Assembly (NCBI GenBank): GCA_020725805.1 | Contig: DYEF01000097.1 | Span: forward strand, 1-50,063 | From: Bdellovibrio sp. | GTDB lineage: Bacteria; Myxococcota; SpSt-1050 | Length of the DNA stretch: 50,063 nt | Direction: 5' to 3' | Part shown: positions 26,443-35,400 of the stretch, piece by piece | How the letters are laid out: the number at the start of each line of letters is the position of its first letter | How positions within the stretch are numbered: position 1 is the stretch's first letter | Position numbers and translations under genes: made by a program | Notes under the pieces: generated by a model | Told to the model about the DNA's origin: nothing | The model's database searches: none | Seen by the model: only the letters and a program-made list of their open reading frames with translations

Positions 26443-27789
26443 TCAAAACAGAACACTGCATTCACATCCTGTGAGTTCGTTCAGTTCATCTATGAGGTCG
26501 ATATCTGACAGGGAACCCGAATCCTGCTGGTTTACACTGCCGGAGTCCTTCTCTGTCCCTGTATCAGTCCCCGTCCCTGTATCAGTCGGGGATGTTTTGG
26601 GCATACAGGCGCCGCTTTCATTCGTAAGAGTGACACATCTTTCTGTCTCGGGGCACTGCGGGCTTTTTGGATTGCATTCATAATAGCACTTCCCGAAATC
26701 ATCACCGGATTTTGCCGCTACACATATAAGACCGGACTTGCATTCACTTAGCGAATAGCATATCTCTCCAAGGTCTTTCGGGATATTGGCAGAATCACAC
26801 TCATCATTTTCCGGCCAGCAGCCGCCTCCGCCGTTTTCGAGTTCTGCGCAGTAATATCCGGAGGGGCAGTTGCTGCTGGATACAACGCAGTATCTCGAAC
26901 AGATAGAGAGATTACCGTCTGTCAGACAGAGTTCAGATGAGCAGTCTTTGGAACTTTCGCAGGGTTTGCATAAATCCGATGAACTGTCTCCCGGAAAACA
27001 ATAGGAATTGCTGTCATTTGCTTCGAGACACCGGTATCCGTTAGGGCAGCTGCCGGTTTCGGTCGTGCTGCAGTTCTGGGAACAGATACCCGAATCTCCG
27101 GCAGAGACACATATATTGCTGTTGCAGTCACTCGAATATTCACAGGCAGAACCAAAAGTCCCTTTCGATGAGGATGTCTTGTCGGGATAGAGAAAACAGA
27201 TGCCTTTTATGTCATCGTCTTCGATACTCCTTGCACTTGTCTCGCCGAGATTTGCATACGGATACATTGTGGCACCGTATACCATTGTATGGTCGAGTCC
27301 GAAGAAGTGGCCTATCTCGTGTGTGGCGATATTCTGTACATCCATCTTCCCCTTCTCACCGGTTGTCGACCACTGAAAATCTGCCGCATTGAATCTTATA
27401 TCGGCGTCCTTGATGTATCCGTCGGAATATACAGCAGGAGTACATACCGCTATCGTTCCGTAGCCTCCGAGTTCATCGGGCCATTTTCCTGTTATAAAGA
27501 ACAGGTTGTTTCTGAAATCGGAGGGGGATGCCGAAGTGGAGAGAGTCTTTCCTGCATATTCGGTTGAGACATAGGTGCAGTCGGGTTTGGACCATTCCTC
27601 GAAAGAGAGCTTTATGGCGTTTATTACCGCCGTTTCACTTAGCCCCGAACCTGCAGGATTTATGTAGTATTCAACGGGAAGAGAGGAGTCCATCCATTTT
27701 GCCGAACTTCCGTCGGGATTCTTAATGGTATTGAATCCGGAGATGAAAATTAATGATGAGAGAAGAAGAATCCTGATTATCCTGTTCAT
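26443..27789 (-). CDS. matrixin-like (M10) metalloprotease with GCxC tail
   Basis: A 448-residue exported metalloprotease. Signal peptide at 1-20. The catalytic domain (about 30-205) carries the metzincin zinc site H157-E-I-G-H161-F-F-G-L-D-H167 and a Met-turn (GATMYP, M175). No cysteine-switch propeptide is evident. Residues about 220-410 are Cys-rich Dickkopf/EGF-like repeats (C..SSDCNSNICV, CSRYCVV). A short Thr/Asp/Ser linker ends in TGCECSVLF, the tail shared with the proteins at 18016 and 21823. The ATG at 27789 has GGGAGC upstream and begins the signal peptide; an earlier ATG at 27816 lacks both. Its end abuts the broken carbamoyltransferase start. Confidence 0.88.
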   Translation of the reverse strand: MNRIIRILLLSSLIFISGFNTIKNPDGSSAKWMDSSLPVEYYINPAGSGLSETAVINAIKLSFEEWSKPDCTYVSTEYAGKTLSTSASPSDFRNNLFFITGKWPDELGGYGTIAVCTPAVYSDGYIKDADIRFNAADFQWSTTGEKGKMDVQNIATHEIGHFFGLDHTMVYGATMYPYANLGETSARSIEDDDIKGICFLYPDKTSSSKGTFGSACEYSSDCNSNICVSAGDSGICSQNCSTTETGSCPNGYRCLEANDSNSYCFPGDSSSDLCKPCESSKDCSSELCLTDGNLSICSRYCVVSSSNCPSGYYCAELENGGGGCWPENDECDSANIPKDLGEICYSLSECKSGLICVAAKSGDDFGKCYYECNPKSPQCPETERCVTLTNESGACMPKTSPTDTGTGTDTGTEKDSGSVNQQDSGSLSDIDLIDELNELTGCECSVLF

Positions 27790-27867
27790 AATAGCTCCCT
27801 GTTTATCAGACAGCATCTATTTAACACCATTTTTTCAGATGAGGCAAGTCAAACCTTTATTGATATC

Positions 27868-30573
27868 CTATTTTATCTCTTCTCCCGTTGCTGTAACTTC
27901 CGTTATATTATCCGATATCTCTTTCAGGCTTTCGAAGACTTTGTTCTTGTCTCCTGCAACGACAATTATGAGGTTTTCTGTGCTGAAATATTCTGATACG
28001 ACCTTCATTACGTCCGCCTTTGTTATGGTCTTGAGTCTGTTATATTCGGTATTTATGCTGTCGCAGGGGAGATTGAATACCGCAATACTACTCAGTTTTG
28101 AATGAAGGTTGTCTATGGTCTCGTATTCTATCGGAAAACGTTTGACCACATAGCCTTTTGCCTTGTTCAGCTCGTCATCGGAGAGTGTCTCGCCCTTCTT
28201 CATCTCCGTAATAACATTCAGTGTCTCCCTTATGGTCTCCTTTGTCGCATCTGACTGAACTGATGTGGATATGGTCCAGAGGGAATCATTAGTGTAGAAC
28301 CTGATGTTACTGCGCGCACCGTATGTAAAACCCTTCTCCTCCCGCAGGCGCATATTGAGTCTGCTCAGAAAATATCCGCCGAATATTGTATTTGTGATAT
28401 AGGCACTCTCGAAATGACTATCCGTCCTCATTATGCCCCTGAATGCAAACATTATGTGTGACTGGGTCGAGTTCTGTTTATTTGCAAAGAATATCCTTAT
28501 CCCTTTCGGTTTCTCCTGTCTCTTGATGTCAGGCATACCGGACTTTTCTGCTGCTTTGAAACCCTTCAGGTATTTTTCGACGAGTCCTTTTATTTTTTCC
28601 TCTTTGAAAGAACCTGAATAGATGAATCTGGCTTTGGCTGTGATGATGTGATTGTTGTAGAAGCCGATTATCTCCTCTCTTTCTACGGTCTTCAGAAATT
28701 CCATATTTCCTATTGTAAGATGGCCGTAGGGGTGGTCCTTGAAGTACTGTTTTATAACAGCCGCACTGGCGATGAACGGAAGCTGGTCTGTCATTCTCAG
28801 AAGCGTATTCTGATACCTCGATTTCAGTATCTCTATCTCCTTTTTGTCGAATGACGGATTGAAAAGAATATCCGAGAGCAGTTTCAGCGTCTCGTCGGCC
28901 TTGTCGTTGATAAAAGTCGCCAGTATGGTGGTGGTATCTGCATCCACGTTTACGCTGATTGTAGAACCCAGCATATCGAGTTTAGACTGAATCTCTTCAT
29001 TGGTAAGGTTTCGTGTGCCGGTGAGCATTGCATTTGCCGTAAAATTTGCAATCCCTTCCCTCTTTCCGTCCGCAGAGGAACCAACAGGTAAAATTATGCT
29101 CAGATAACTCAGCGGAAGTCTCGTATATGGCATAATAAACAAATCCCCTCCGGTTGAGACCGTGGTCTTTGCTGCCTCAGGGAATTTTATCTCCTTTCCC
29201 TGCTTCTCTGAAGGCATCTTCGACCTGTCTAATTCCTCCTTTGAATAGGTGAGGTTCTTTTCGGGGAGGACGACTATTTCGGCATAATACTGGCTCAAAA
29301 ATTTCTTTGCTGCTGCCTTAACTGATGTCAGACTTGCCTTCATATATCTGTTGAGGTCGTATTCGAACATATCGGGGTTCCCGAGCATCTGGTAGTAATA
29401 GTTCATCCTGTCCGTAATCCCTCCGAATCCCCCGAGTCTCTTGAGGCTTCTGATGAAATCCGATTTGAAATAATTCTTTGCCTGTTCAAGTTCATCTCTG
29501 GTAATTCCGTCTTTGATGAGGCTTTTTACCTCACTCATAATCAGTTCCCTTGCCTCGCCTACGTTTTTGTCGGGGTAGAGAGTTGCAACAATGGTAAAAT
29601 ACCCCGCTATCTGGTTTGACGACTGATAGGCAGAGATATCGGAGGCAATTTTCCTGTTTTTTACAAGTGATTTGTAGAGTCGTGAATTCTCATTTGCCCC
29701 CAGTACCTTTGCTATAATGTCCAGCTCGGCGTCGTACTCTTCAAATACCGCGGTTGTCGGAAATGATATATGGATTTTCGGAAGACTGACATTCTCTCTC
29801 ATTACGAGACTCTTGTTCTCATTGAGGTTCGGTGTCCACTTTGAAATAAATTTTATCGGTTTTGCCGGCTTAAACGAGCCAAAATACTTTTCCACAAGTT
29901 TCTTTGTCTCTTCCCTGTTGATGTCGCCGGCTATCGCTATGGTGGCATTGTTTACGCTGTAATAAGTCATAAAGAAGTTCTTTACATCTTCGAGTGTTGC
30001 ACCGGCTATATCCTCGGGAATGCCTATGGTAGGCCAGCTGTACGGATGATGCGGAGGGAAGAGCAGTTTCAGGGTCTCCGAATAGACCATACCGTACGGT
30101 TTATTCTCGTAGTTCTGACGATATTCGTTTATTACCACGGAGATCTGGTTTTTGAGCCTCTCTTCCGTCAGGGAGTCCAGCAGATATCCCATCCTGTCTG
30201 ATTCGAGCCAGAGGGCGCGTTCGAGATAATTTGACGGGACTATCTCGTAATATCTCGTTCTGTCCTGATTGGTTGCGCCGTTTACCTCCCCGCCGATATC
30301 CTGAAGCGCCTTGAAATAGTCATCATTGAAATGTTTTGAACCCTGAAACATAATATGTTCGAAGAGATGGGCAAATCCGGTTTTACCTCTGACCTCGTTT
30401 TTCGAACCGACATTGTAATTTACATCGACCGCCACAATCGGGAGTGAGTGGTCTTCCAGAAGGAATACCGTAAGACCGTTCTTGAGTCTGTAGGTCTCGA
30501 TATCGAATCTGAAATTCATATTGTCACCTCCCATTGAAAAAAGAGTTGAAAGTATAAGGATTGTATTAATCAT
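27868..30573 (-). CDS. M16-family zinc peptidase (pitrilysin/PqqL-like)
   Basis: A 901-residue two-repeat M16 metallopeptidase. The N-terminal half has the inverted zinc motif H69-L-F-E-H73 and a downstream Glu in NEYRQNYENKPYG. The second half has the inactive-partner motif set, including SRLNMRLREEKGFTYGARS. Such enzymes degrade peptides in a clamshell chamber. Two in-frame starts are credible: ATG 30573, with GAGGAGG, gives a short hydrophobic leader that could direct export; ATG 30519, with GGGAGG about 6 nt upstream, removes it and would give a cytoplasmic form. I annotate the longer one. It is monocistronic and divergent from the amidohydrolase. Confidence 0.92.
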   Translation of the reverse strand: MINTILILSTLFSMGGDNMNFRFDIETYRLKNGLTVFLLEDHSLPIVAVDVNYNVGSKNEVRGKTGFAHLFEHIMFQGSKHFNDDYFKALQDIGGEVNGATNQDRTRYYEIVPSNYLERALWLESDRMGYLLDSLTEERLKNQISVVINEYRQNYENKPYGMVYSETLKLLFPPHHPYSWPTIGIPEDIAGATLEDVKNFFMTYYSVNNATIAIAGDINREETKKLVEKYFGSFKPAKPIKFISKWTPNLNENKSLVMRENVSLPKIHISFPTTAVFEEYDAELDIIAKVLGANENSRLYKSLVKNRKIASDISAYQSSNQIAGYFTIVATLYPDKNVGEARELIMSEVKSLIKDGITRDELEQAKNYFKSDFIRSLKRLGGFGGITDRMNYYYQMLGNPDMFEYDLNRYMKASLTSVKAAAKKFLSQYYAEIVVLPEKNLTYSKEELDRSKMPSEKQGKEIKFPEAAKTTVSTGGDLFIMPYTRLPLSYLSIILPVGSSADGKREGIANFTANAMLTGTRNLTNEEIQSKLDMLGSTISVNVDADTTTILATFINDKADETLKLLSDILFNPSFDKKEIEILKSRYQNTLLRMTDQLPFIASAAVIKQYFKDHPYGHLTIGNMEFLKTVEREEIIGFYNNHIITAKARFIYSGSFKEEKIKGLVEKYLKGFKAAEKSGMPDIKRQEKPKGIRIFFANKQNSTQSHIMFAFRGIMRTDSHFESAYITNTIFGGYFLSRLNMRLREEKGFTYGARSNIRFYTNDSLWTISTSVQSDATKETIRETLNVITEMKKGETLSDDELNKAKGYVVKRFPIEYETIDNLHSKLSSIAVFNLPCDSINTEYNRLKTITKADVMKVVSEYFSTENLIIVVAGDKNKVFESLKEISDNITEVTATGEEIK

Positions 30574-30731
30574 AATATCCTCCTCAAATCCCTGTCAGGA
30601 TATCAGCAAAAATAAAACTTAAAAGCAAAATCATACAGTATTTATGATGCTATTCCGGCATTTCGGTTGCCCGGGGCTTTATCTTTCGGGGGCGCTTACC
30701 CGACTCTTATTTTCTATTCTGCTCAAAATAA

Positions 30732-30766
30732 TTTGACTACAAATCACTTTTATCCTATAAGTCAAA
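30732..30766 (+). promoter_or_regulatory. amidohydrolase promoter inside an inverted repeat
   Basis: TTGACT (30733-30738), 17 bp, TATAAG (30756-30761). A perfect 7-bp inverted repeat, TTTGACT (30732-30738) and AGTCAAA (30760-30766), spans the -35 and the region just past the -10. The ATG at 30774 is 12 nt beyond the -10 and has no Shine-Dalgarno sequence, so the leader should be about 5 nt. A repressor bound to the repeat would block RNA polymerase; that is inference. Confidence 0.65.
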
Positions 30767-30773
30767 GCAATTT

Positions 30774-32090
30774 ATGGACCTCATTATAGAAAATGCCAAT
30801 ATAATTACTATGGACGATAAGGAGACTCTCCTTTCCGGTTCGGTACTCGTGGAGGACGGAATTATCAAGTCCGTCGGTAAAAATCCCAAGAGAAGGAATA
30901 AGGCAGTTTATCAGGTAATCGATGCCGAAGGAGGATTTCTGCTCCCGGGCTTCGTCCAGACACATATACATACGGGACAGACCCTCTTCAGGGGTATGGC
31001 AGACGACCTCGAACTTCTCGACTGGCTCTCGAAATATATATGGCCTCTCGAGGCTGCGCACAGCGAAAAATCTGTCTATGCAAGCGCAAGGCTTTCGATG
31101 CTCGAGATGATTTCATCAGGTACGACGACATTTCTTGACATAGGGCTTGTGCATCATACCGAAGCAATATTCAGGGCACTGTCGGAATCGGGTATGAGGG
31201 GAATCGTATGCAAAATGCTTATGGATAAGAGCAGTGGTAAGATACCCGGGGAGGATATCAGTGAGTCGGAGAAGGAGATCAGATATCTCTATTCAGCTTA
31301 TCACAATTCGGAAAACGGCAGGATGATGCTCGGTATTGGACCGCGTTTTGCCCTTTCTCTTAGGGAGGACTCGCTTGTTCGTTCGGCAGGGATTGCAAAA
31401 GAACTCGGGCTGATAATTACGACACACAGTTCGGAGAATATCAGGGAGATTACGGCCGTAAAGGACAGATTCGGCGACTCCAATATAGCATTTCTGAACA
31501 GGTGCGGTATCCTCGGGAATAACTCGGTGATTGCCCATTGTATATGGCTAGAGAAGAAGGATTTCGATATTCTGAAAGAGACGAAGACCTCAGTTGCCCA
31601 TTGCCCGTCTGCCAATCTGAAACTTGCCTCGGGATTTGCAAGGGTTCCGGAGATGCTCGATTACGGGATAAACGTTACTCTGGGGGCTGATGGCGCTCCA
31701 TGCAACAATAATCTGAATATCCTGAATGAAATCAGACTTGCGGCACTTATTCACAAACCAAGGGTAGGTCCGAAAAAGATGGATGCAAAGACCGTGCTGA
31801 AAATGGCGACGATCTGCGGGGCAAAGGCTCTTGGTCTCGGTGGACAGATCGGCAGTATAGAGGCCGGAAAAAAGGCAGATATGGTAATAATCGACAACAG
31901 GGGTCCACATATGAATCCTGTTGATAATCCGTATTCCGCTGTAGTATATTCATCTGACTTATCCGATGTCAGGTATGTTATTTCCGACGGAAGGGTGATA
32001 TATAAGGAAGGGAGACATTACCTCTGGGATAGGGAAGAGATAGTCAGAAAGGCAGTAAGCGAGAAGAGAGAGGTCTTAAAGAGGCTCTGA
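30774..32090 (+). CDS. amidohydrolase, MTA/SAH deaminase-like
   Basis: A 438-residue metal-dependent amidohydrolase of the AtzB/TrzN/MtaD type. Metal-site motifs are in order: THIH after LLPGFVQ, the TTHSSEN segment, AHC, and GADGAPCNNNL with the terminal Asp. The pattern fits deaminases of adenosine-type substrates, such as 5-methylthioadenosine or S-adenosylhomocysteine; guanine or chlorohydrolase activities are possible alternatives. It is cytoplasmic and of usual family length. It ends 1 bp before the Ser/Thr kinase and two genes before upp and hpt, which fits a nucleoside/nucleobase salvage context. Confidence 0.88.
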   Translation: MDLIIENANIITMDDKETLLSGSVLVEDGIIKSVGKNPKRRNKAVYQVIDAEGGFLLPGFVQTHIHTGQTLFRGMADDLELLDWLSKYIWPLEAAHSEKSVYASARLSMLEMISSGTTTFLDIGLVHHTEAIFRALSESGMRGIVCKMLMDKSSGKIPGEDISESEKEIRYLYSAYHNSENGRMMLGIGPRFALSLREDSLVRSAGIAKELGLIITTHSSENIREITAVKDRFGDSNIAFLNRCGILGNNSVIAHCIWLEKKDFDILKETKTSVAHCPSANLKLASGFARVPEMLDYGINVTLGADGAPCNNNLNILNEIRLAALIHKPRVGPKKMDAKTVLKMATICGAKALGLGGQIGSIEAGKKADMVIIDNRGPHMNPVDNPYSAVVYSSDLSDVRYVISDGRVIYKEGRHYLWDREEIVRKAVSEKREVLKRL

Positions 32091-32091
32091 T

Positions 32092-33237
32092 ATGTTAGGA
32101 CAGAGATTCGGAAAGTATATACTCATCAGAAAACTCGCCACAGGCGGAATGGCGGATATCTATCTGGCCAGACAGGAAGGTATGGAGGGTTTTCAGAAGG
32201 ACATCGTAATCAAGAAGATAAGACCCGAAATCAGCCAGAAACAGGAATTTGTCCAGATGTTTCTCAATGAGGCGAAGCTTGCCGCGATGCTCACTCACCC
32301 GAATATCTGCCAGATCTTTGACCTCGGAAAGATTTCGGACTCCTATTTCATTGCTATGGAATATATCGCCGGAAGGGATATGAACCGCATTATCAATGCC
32401 TCGGCAAAGCGCGGAATCCCCTTCCCGATGGAGTATGCACTGAAGATCGCCTCCAATGTATGTGAGGGTCTGTACTATGCCCACTCCAAGGTTGACTACA
32501 ACGGAAACCCGCTGAATATCGTTCACAGGGATGTCACACCCGAGAATATTATGGTATCATGGGACGGTGCGGTAAAGATTCTCGATTTCGGAATCGCAAA
32601 GGCTACGAATCTGGTCTCCACAGACAGGGAGGGCGAGGTCAAGGGGAAGCTGAGCTATATCTCTCCCGAACAGCTTCAGGGTAAGGAGGCCGACCAGAGG
32701 TCCGATATATTCTCGCTCGGCGTCGTCCTTTATGAGTGGATTACCGGATATAAACTCTTCAGGGGCGAGACAGATGAGGCCGTTATCAAATCCATTACGG
32801 AGGGGAAGATCTACCCGCCCAGTTTCTTCAAGCCCGAACTGCCGAAGCAGGTAGAGAAGATACTTATGTCTGCCCTCGAGAAAGACCCCGAGAAGAGATA
32901 CAGGAATGCGTGGGATATGCAGTTTGAAATAGACTCGTTTCTGAGTCAGCACGAATTTACTCCGTCGAATGTACACCTCTCGAATTTCATAAAACAGCTC
33001 TTCAAGGATGAGATCGAGAAGGAGAGGAAGATTACAGGCAAGAAGATTATCGCAGTGCCGCCGCCGCTTCCGGGGAGCAAGAGTCCGCATAAGGTGGTTC
33101 AGACAGCCGGAAGGAATGTCCAGTGTAATCTGCCAGAAGAGATATTCGTCTCTCTTTCCCAGATAGCCCAGAAGAACGAGATGACTCTTTCCGCCCTCAT
33201 CGAGGAGATAGTAAAATTTTATCTTAAATACAAATAA
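32092..33237 (+). CDS. soluble Ser/Thr kinase with ribbon-helix-helix C-terminus
   Basis: A 381-residue protein. The kinase domain (about 7-285) has GGMADIY, catalytic K41, HRD at 145-147, DFG at 165-167 and SPEQ, so it should be active. No membrane helix is present, unlike most bacterial kinases of this class. After a Pro-rich linker, the last 40 residues (about 342-381) match the ribbon-helix-helix fold: a short strand (NVQCNLP), helix A (EEIFVSLSQIAQKNE) and helix B (TLSALIEEIVKFYL), as in CopG/Arc-type DNA-binding dimers. This would tie a kinase to DNA or to dimerisation. It is in an operon with the amidohydrolase upstream and upp downstream. Confidence 0.88.
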   Translation: MLGQRFGKYILIRKLATGGMADIYLARQEGMEGFQKDIVIKKIRPEISQKQEFVQMFLNEAKLAAMLTHPNICQIFDLGKISDSYFIAMEYIAGRDMNRIINASAKRGIPFPMEYALKIASNVCEGLYYAHSKVDYNGNPLNIVHRDVTPENIMVSWDGAVKILDFGIAKATNLVSTDREGEVKGKLSYISPEQLQGKEADQRSDIFSLGVVLYEWITGYKLFRGETDEAVIKSITEGKIYPPSFFKPELPKQVEKILMSALEKDPEKRYRNAWDMQFEIDSFLSQHEFTPSNVHLSNFIKQLFKDEIEKERKITGKKIIAVPPPLPGSKSPHKVVQTAGRNVQCNLPEEIFVSLSQIAQKNEMTLSALIEEIVKFYLKYK

Positions 33238-33250
33238 GAGGAGTCACAAA

Positions 33251-34030
33251 ATGAATGAAATCGAACATCGTTACAACGAGAATGTTCATCTGATAGATTC
33301 CCCGATTCTTTTCGAACTTGTGGCACGTTTTTCGAGACCCGAGACGGTACAGCCTGAGGCAAACCGCATAATAAGGTATGCCTATAACGAACTGCTCAGA
33401 TATATAGTGGACGTGGAGTTCCCCAGAACGAGGATTGAATATTCCACACGTATGAAGAAATACACCCCCCGTGGTATAGTGAGGGGTATAGGGATAAAGA
33501 AAGACACCAAGACGGTTATCGTAAGTATTCTCAGGGCCGGTTCGATACCGTCACAGCTCTTCTTCGATATCCTGTGCTGGCTTATCAACCCGGAGTATAT
33601 CAGACAGGACTTTATTTCTTCTGCCAGAATAGTAAACAGAAAAGGCAAAGTAACGGGTGCATCCATCAATACAGTCAAGGTCGGCGGTGACCTGAGTGAT
33701 GCCTATGTTCTTATTCCGGACCCGATGGGAGCGACGGCATCGACTCTTGTCAAGGTGATCGATGAATATATGAAGAATACCCGGAAACCTCCTAAGAAGA
33801 TTATCACCGCTCACCTGATTATTACACCAGAGTTTATCAGAAATCTGCATAGCAGGTATCCTGATGTTATAATATATTCACTGAGACTCGACAGGGGTCT
33901 GTCCTCAGAAGAGGTGCTGAAATCAATCCCCGGCACATTCAAGGAGAAGGAGAGGGGACTTAACGATAATCAGTATATTGTCCCCGGCGCAGGCGGGGTA
34001 GGCGAAATAATAAATAATTCATTTGTCTGA
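33251..34030 (+). CDS. upp: uracil phosphoribosyltransferase-like
   Basis: Converts uracil and PRPP to UMP in pyrimidine salvage. The family signature elements are present: VSILRAGSIPS near the pyrophosphate loop, the PRPP-binding segment DPMGATAST (usually DPMLATGGS), and the C-terminal uracil-binding YIVPGAGGVGEI (usually YIxPGLGDAGDR). At 259 residues it is about 50 longer than typical bacterial Upp, and the motifs deviate, so substrate preference may differ. GAGGAG lies before the ATG. It is followed 10 bp later by hpt, a coherent salvage pair. Confidence 0.82.
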   Translation: MNEIEHRYNENVHLIDSPILFELVARFSRPETVQPEANRIIRYAYNELLRYIVDVEFPRTRIEYSTRMKKYTPRGIVRGIGIKKDTKTVIVSILRAGSIPSQLFFDILCWLINPEYIRQDFISSARIVNRKGKVTGASINTVKVGGDLSDAYVLIPDPMGATASTLVKVIDEYMKNTRKPPKKIITAHLIITPEFIRNLHSRYPDVIIYSLRLDRGLSSEEVLKSIPGTFKEKERGLNDNQYIVPGAGGVGEIINNSFV

Positions 34031-34040
34031 CAGGTGATTT

Positions 34041-34553
34041 ATGCAAAAATTCAAGGTATTGATAAGCGAGAAGGATATCAAAAAGAGGGTAAAGGCCCTT
34101 GCATCCAGAATAAACAGGGATTTTAAGGGGGAGCATCTGTATATTATCGGGATTCTCAACGGGTGCTATATGTTTCTGTCGGATCTGACCAAGGAACTTA
34201 AAATGCCCTGTACCGTCGACTTTATGCGTGTCTCGAGTTACGGGAATGCAACCGAGACGAGCGGTATCGTAAGGATAATTATGGATGTCTCCGAATCACT
34301 CTCCGGCAAGAATGTGCTGATCGTCGAGGATATTATCGATACCGGACTTACTATGGATTATCTCATAAGGACCATCAAGCAGAAGAAGCCCAAATCAGTA
34401 AAGATCTGTACACTGCTGCACAAGAAGGTAAAGACGAGGATAAACGTCGACATCGACTACTGCGGTTTCGAGGTGCCGGATAAGTTCGTGGTAGGTTATG
34501 GTCTGGATTACAATAATATGTACCGGAATCTGAGATACATCGGGTACAAATAA
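34041..34553 (+). CDS. hpt: hypoxanthine phosphoribosyltransferase
   Basis: Salvages hypoxanthine (and often guanine) to the nucleotide using PRPP. The 170-residue length is typical. The PRPP loop VLIVEDIIDTGLTMDYL, the N-terminal IIGILNGCYMF and the C-terminal CGFEVPDKFVVGYGLDY are diagnostic for the family. Cytoplasmic. It is encoded 10 bp after upp and 13 bp before a membrane protein gene. Confidence 0.95.
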   Translation: MQKFKVLISEKDIKKRVKALASRINRDFKGEHLYIIGILNGCYMFLSDLTKELKMPCTVDFMRVSSYGNATETSGIVRIIMDVSESLSGKNVLIVEDIIDTGLTMDYLIRTIKQKKPKSVKICTLLHKKVKTRINVDIDYCGFEVPDKFVVGYGLDYNNMYRNLRYIGYK

Positions 34554-34566
34554 ACGGAGAACTGAT

Positions 34567-35400
34567 ATGGAAGAGGATAATCTGGAAAAGAAGTCTGAGG
34601 AGAACGGGAAGACTGATGCTCCGGCCTCACAGAAGGGGAGCGGCGTCCCTCTGCTGATATGGGTACTCATCGTTATTCTGATAGCGGTATGTTTCTATTT
34701 TCTCTCGCTTATCAACAGCAAGAAATTCCAGATATCGTCCAGAAACGGGTATCTTGTTGTAAAGAAGGGACTCTTTCTGCCGTACGGGTTCTCCGAATAT
34801 ATCCCTCAGGATATGACCAAAAGGGAGGCATATTCGCCGCTAAAGATACCGGAGGGAGAGACGGTCCCTGTTGCCGAGGTAGACAGAGGTGAACTGGATA
34901 TTGCACTCTTCAGAATTGTCTCGGGTTGGGTCGAAAAATATCTAAAGAATGAGAGTGAGGAGAATCTCAGGATTGCCTCAGGCTACATAGAAAGGCTAAT
35001 GAAACTGAATGTCTCGCCCGATGATTTCGAGAAATATTCGAGGCTGAAGGGAGAGCTGACATTCAGGCAGGCAAAGTTCAGTTTCAATATGGGGATGGAG
35101 CTTATCAGAACATCGCGTGAGAAGATAACAGCAATTAAAAATCTGAGTCCTGAATTTCTGAAGGAATCGGAGGAACTTCTCGCAAAGATCGAGAAGATCG
35201 AAAAAGTCAACAGTCCGGATTATATCCTTCTGAAGAGGCAGGATATGGATAAGATACGGGACGAGATAAAGAAGGAGTGTATAAGTTCCTGTGTGAAGGA
35301 GACAATCGAACGTTCTGCCGGGAAGCAGCCGGATGCGGCGGTGCCGGGTGACTCAAAACCCCCCTCTTCTGATTCGCAAGAAAAGAAAGATGAAAAATAG
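34567..35400 (+). CDS. single-pass membrane protein, unknown function
   Basis: A 277-residue protein with a charged N-terminus, one TM helix (about 27-48, PLLIWVLIVILIAVCFYFL) and an extracytoplasmic, charged, predicted helical region, ending in a disordered Pro/Ser/Asp/Lys-rich tail. The segment right after the membrane (SRNGYLVVKKGLFLPYGF) is beta-like. I recognise no family. It is co-transcribed with hpt, and its 3' end overlaps the next lipoprotein gene by 11 bp, suggesting the two products work together in the envelope. Confidence 0.75.
   Translation: MEEDNLEKKSEENGKTDAPASQKGSGVPLLIWVLIVILIAVCFYFLSLINSKKFQISSRNGYLVVKKGLFLPYGFSEYIPQDMTKREAYSPLKIPEGETVPVAEVDRGELDIALFRIVSGWVEKYLKNESEENLRIASGYIERLMKLNVSPDDFEKYSRLKGELTFRQAKFSFNMGMELIRTSREKITAIKNLSPEFLKESEELLAKIEKIEKVNSPDYILLKRQDMDKIRDEIKKECISSCVKETIERSAGKQPDAAVPGDSKPPSSDSQEKKDEK

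Noticed and set aside
18016-27789. GCxC tail as a standard MYXO-CTERM or CaaX signal
   Set aside because: No TM helix or Arg cluster follows the motif, and the last Cys is fifth, not fourth, from the end, so neither known class fits.
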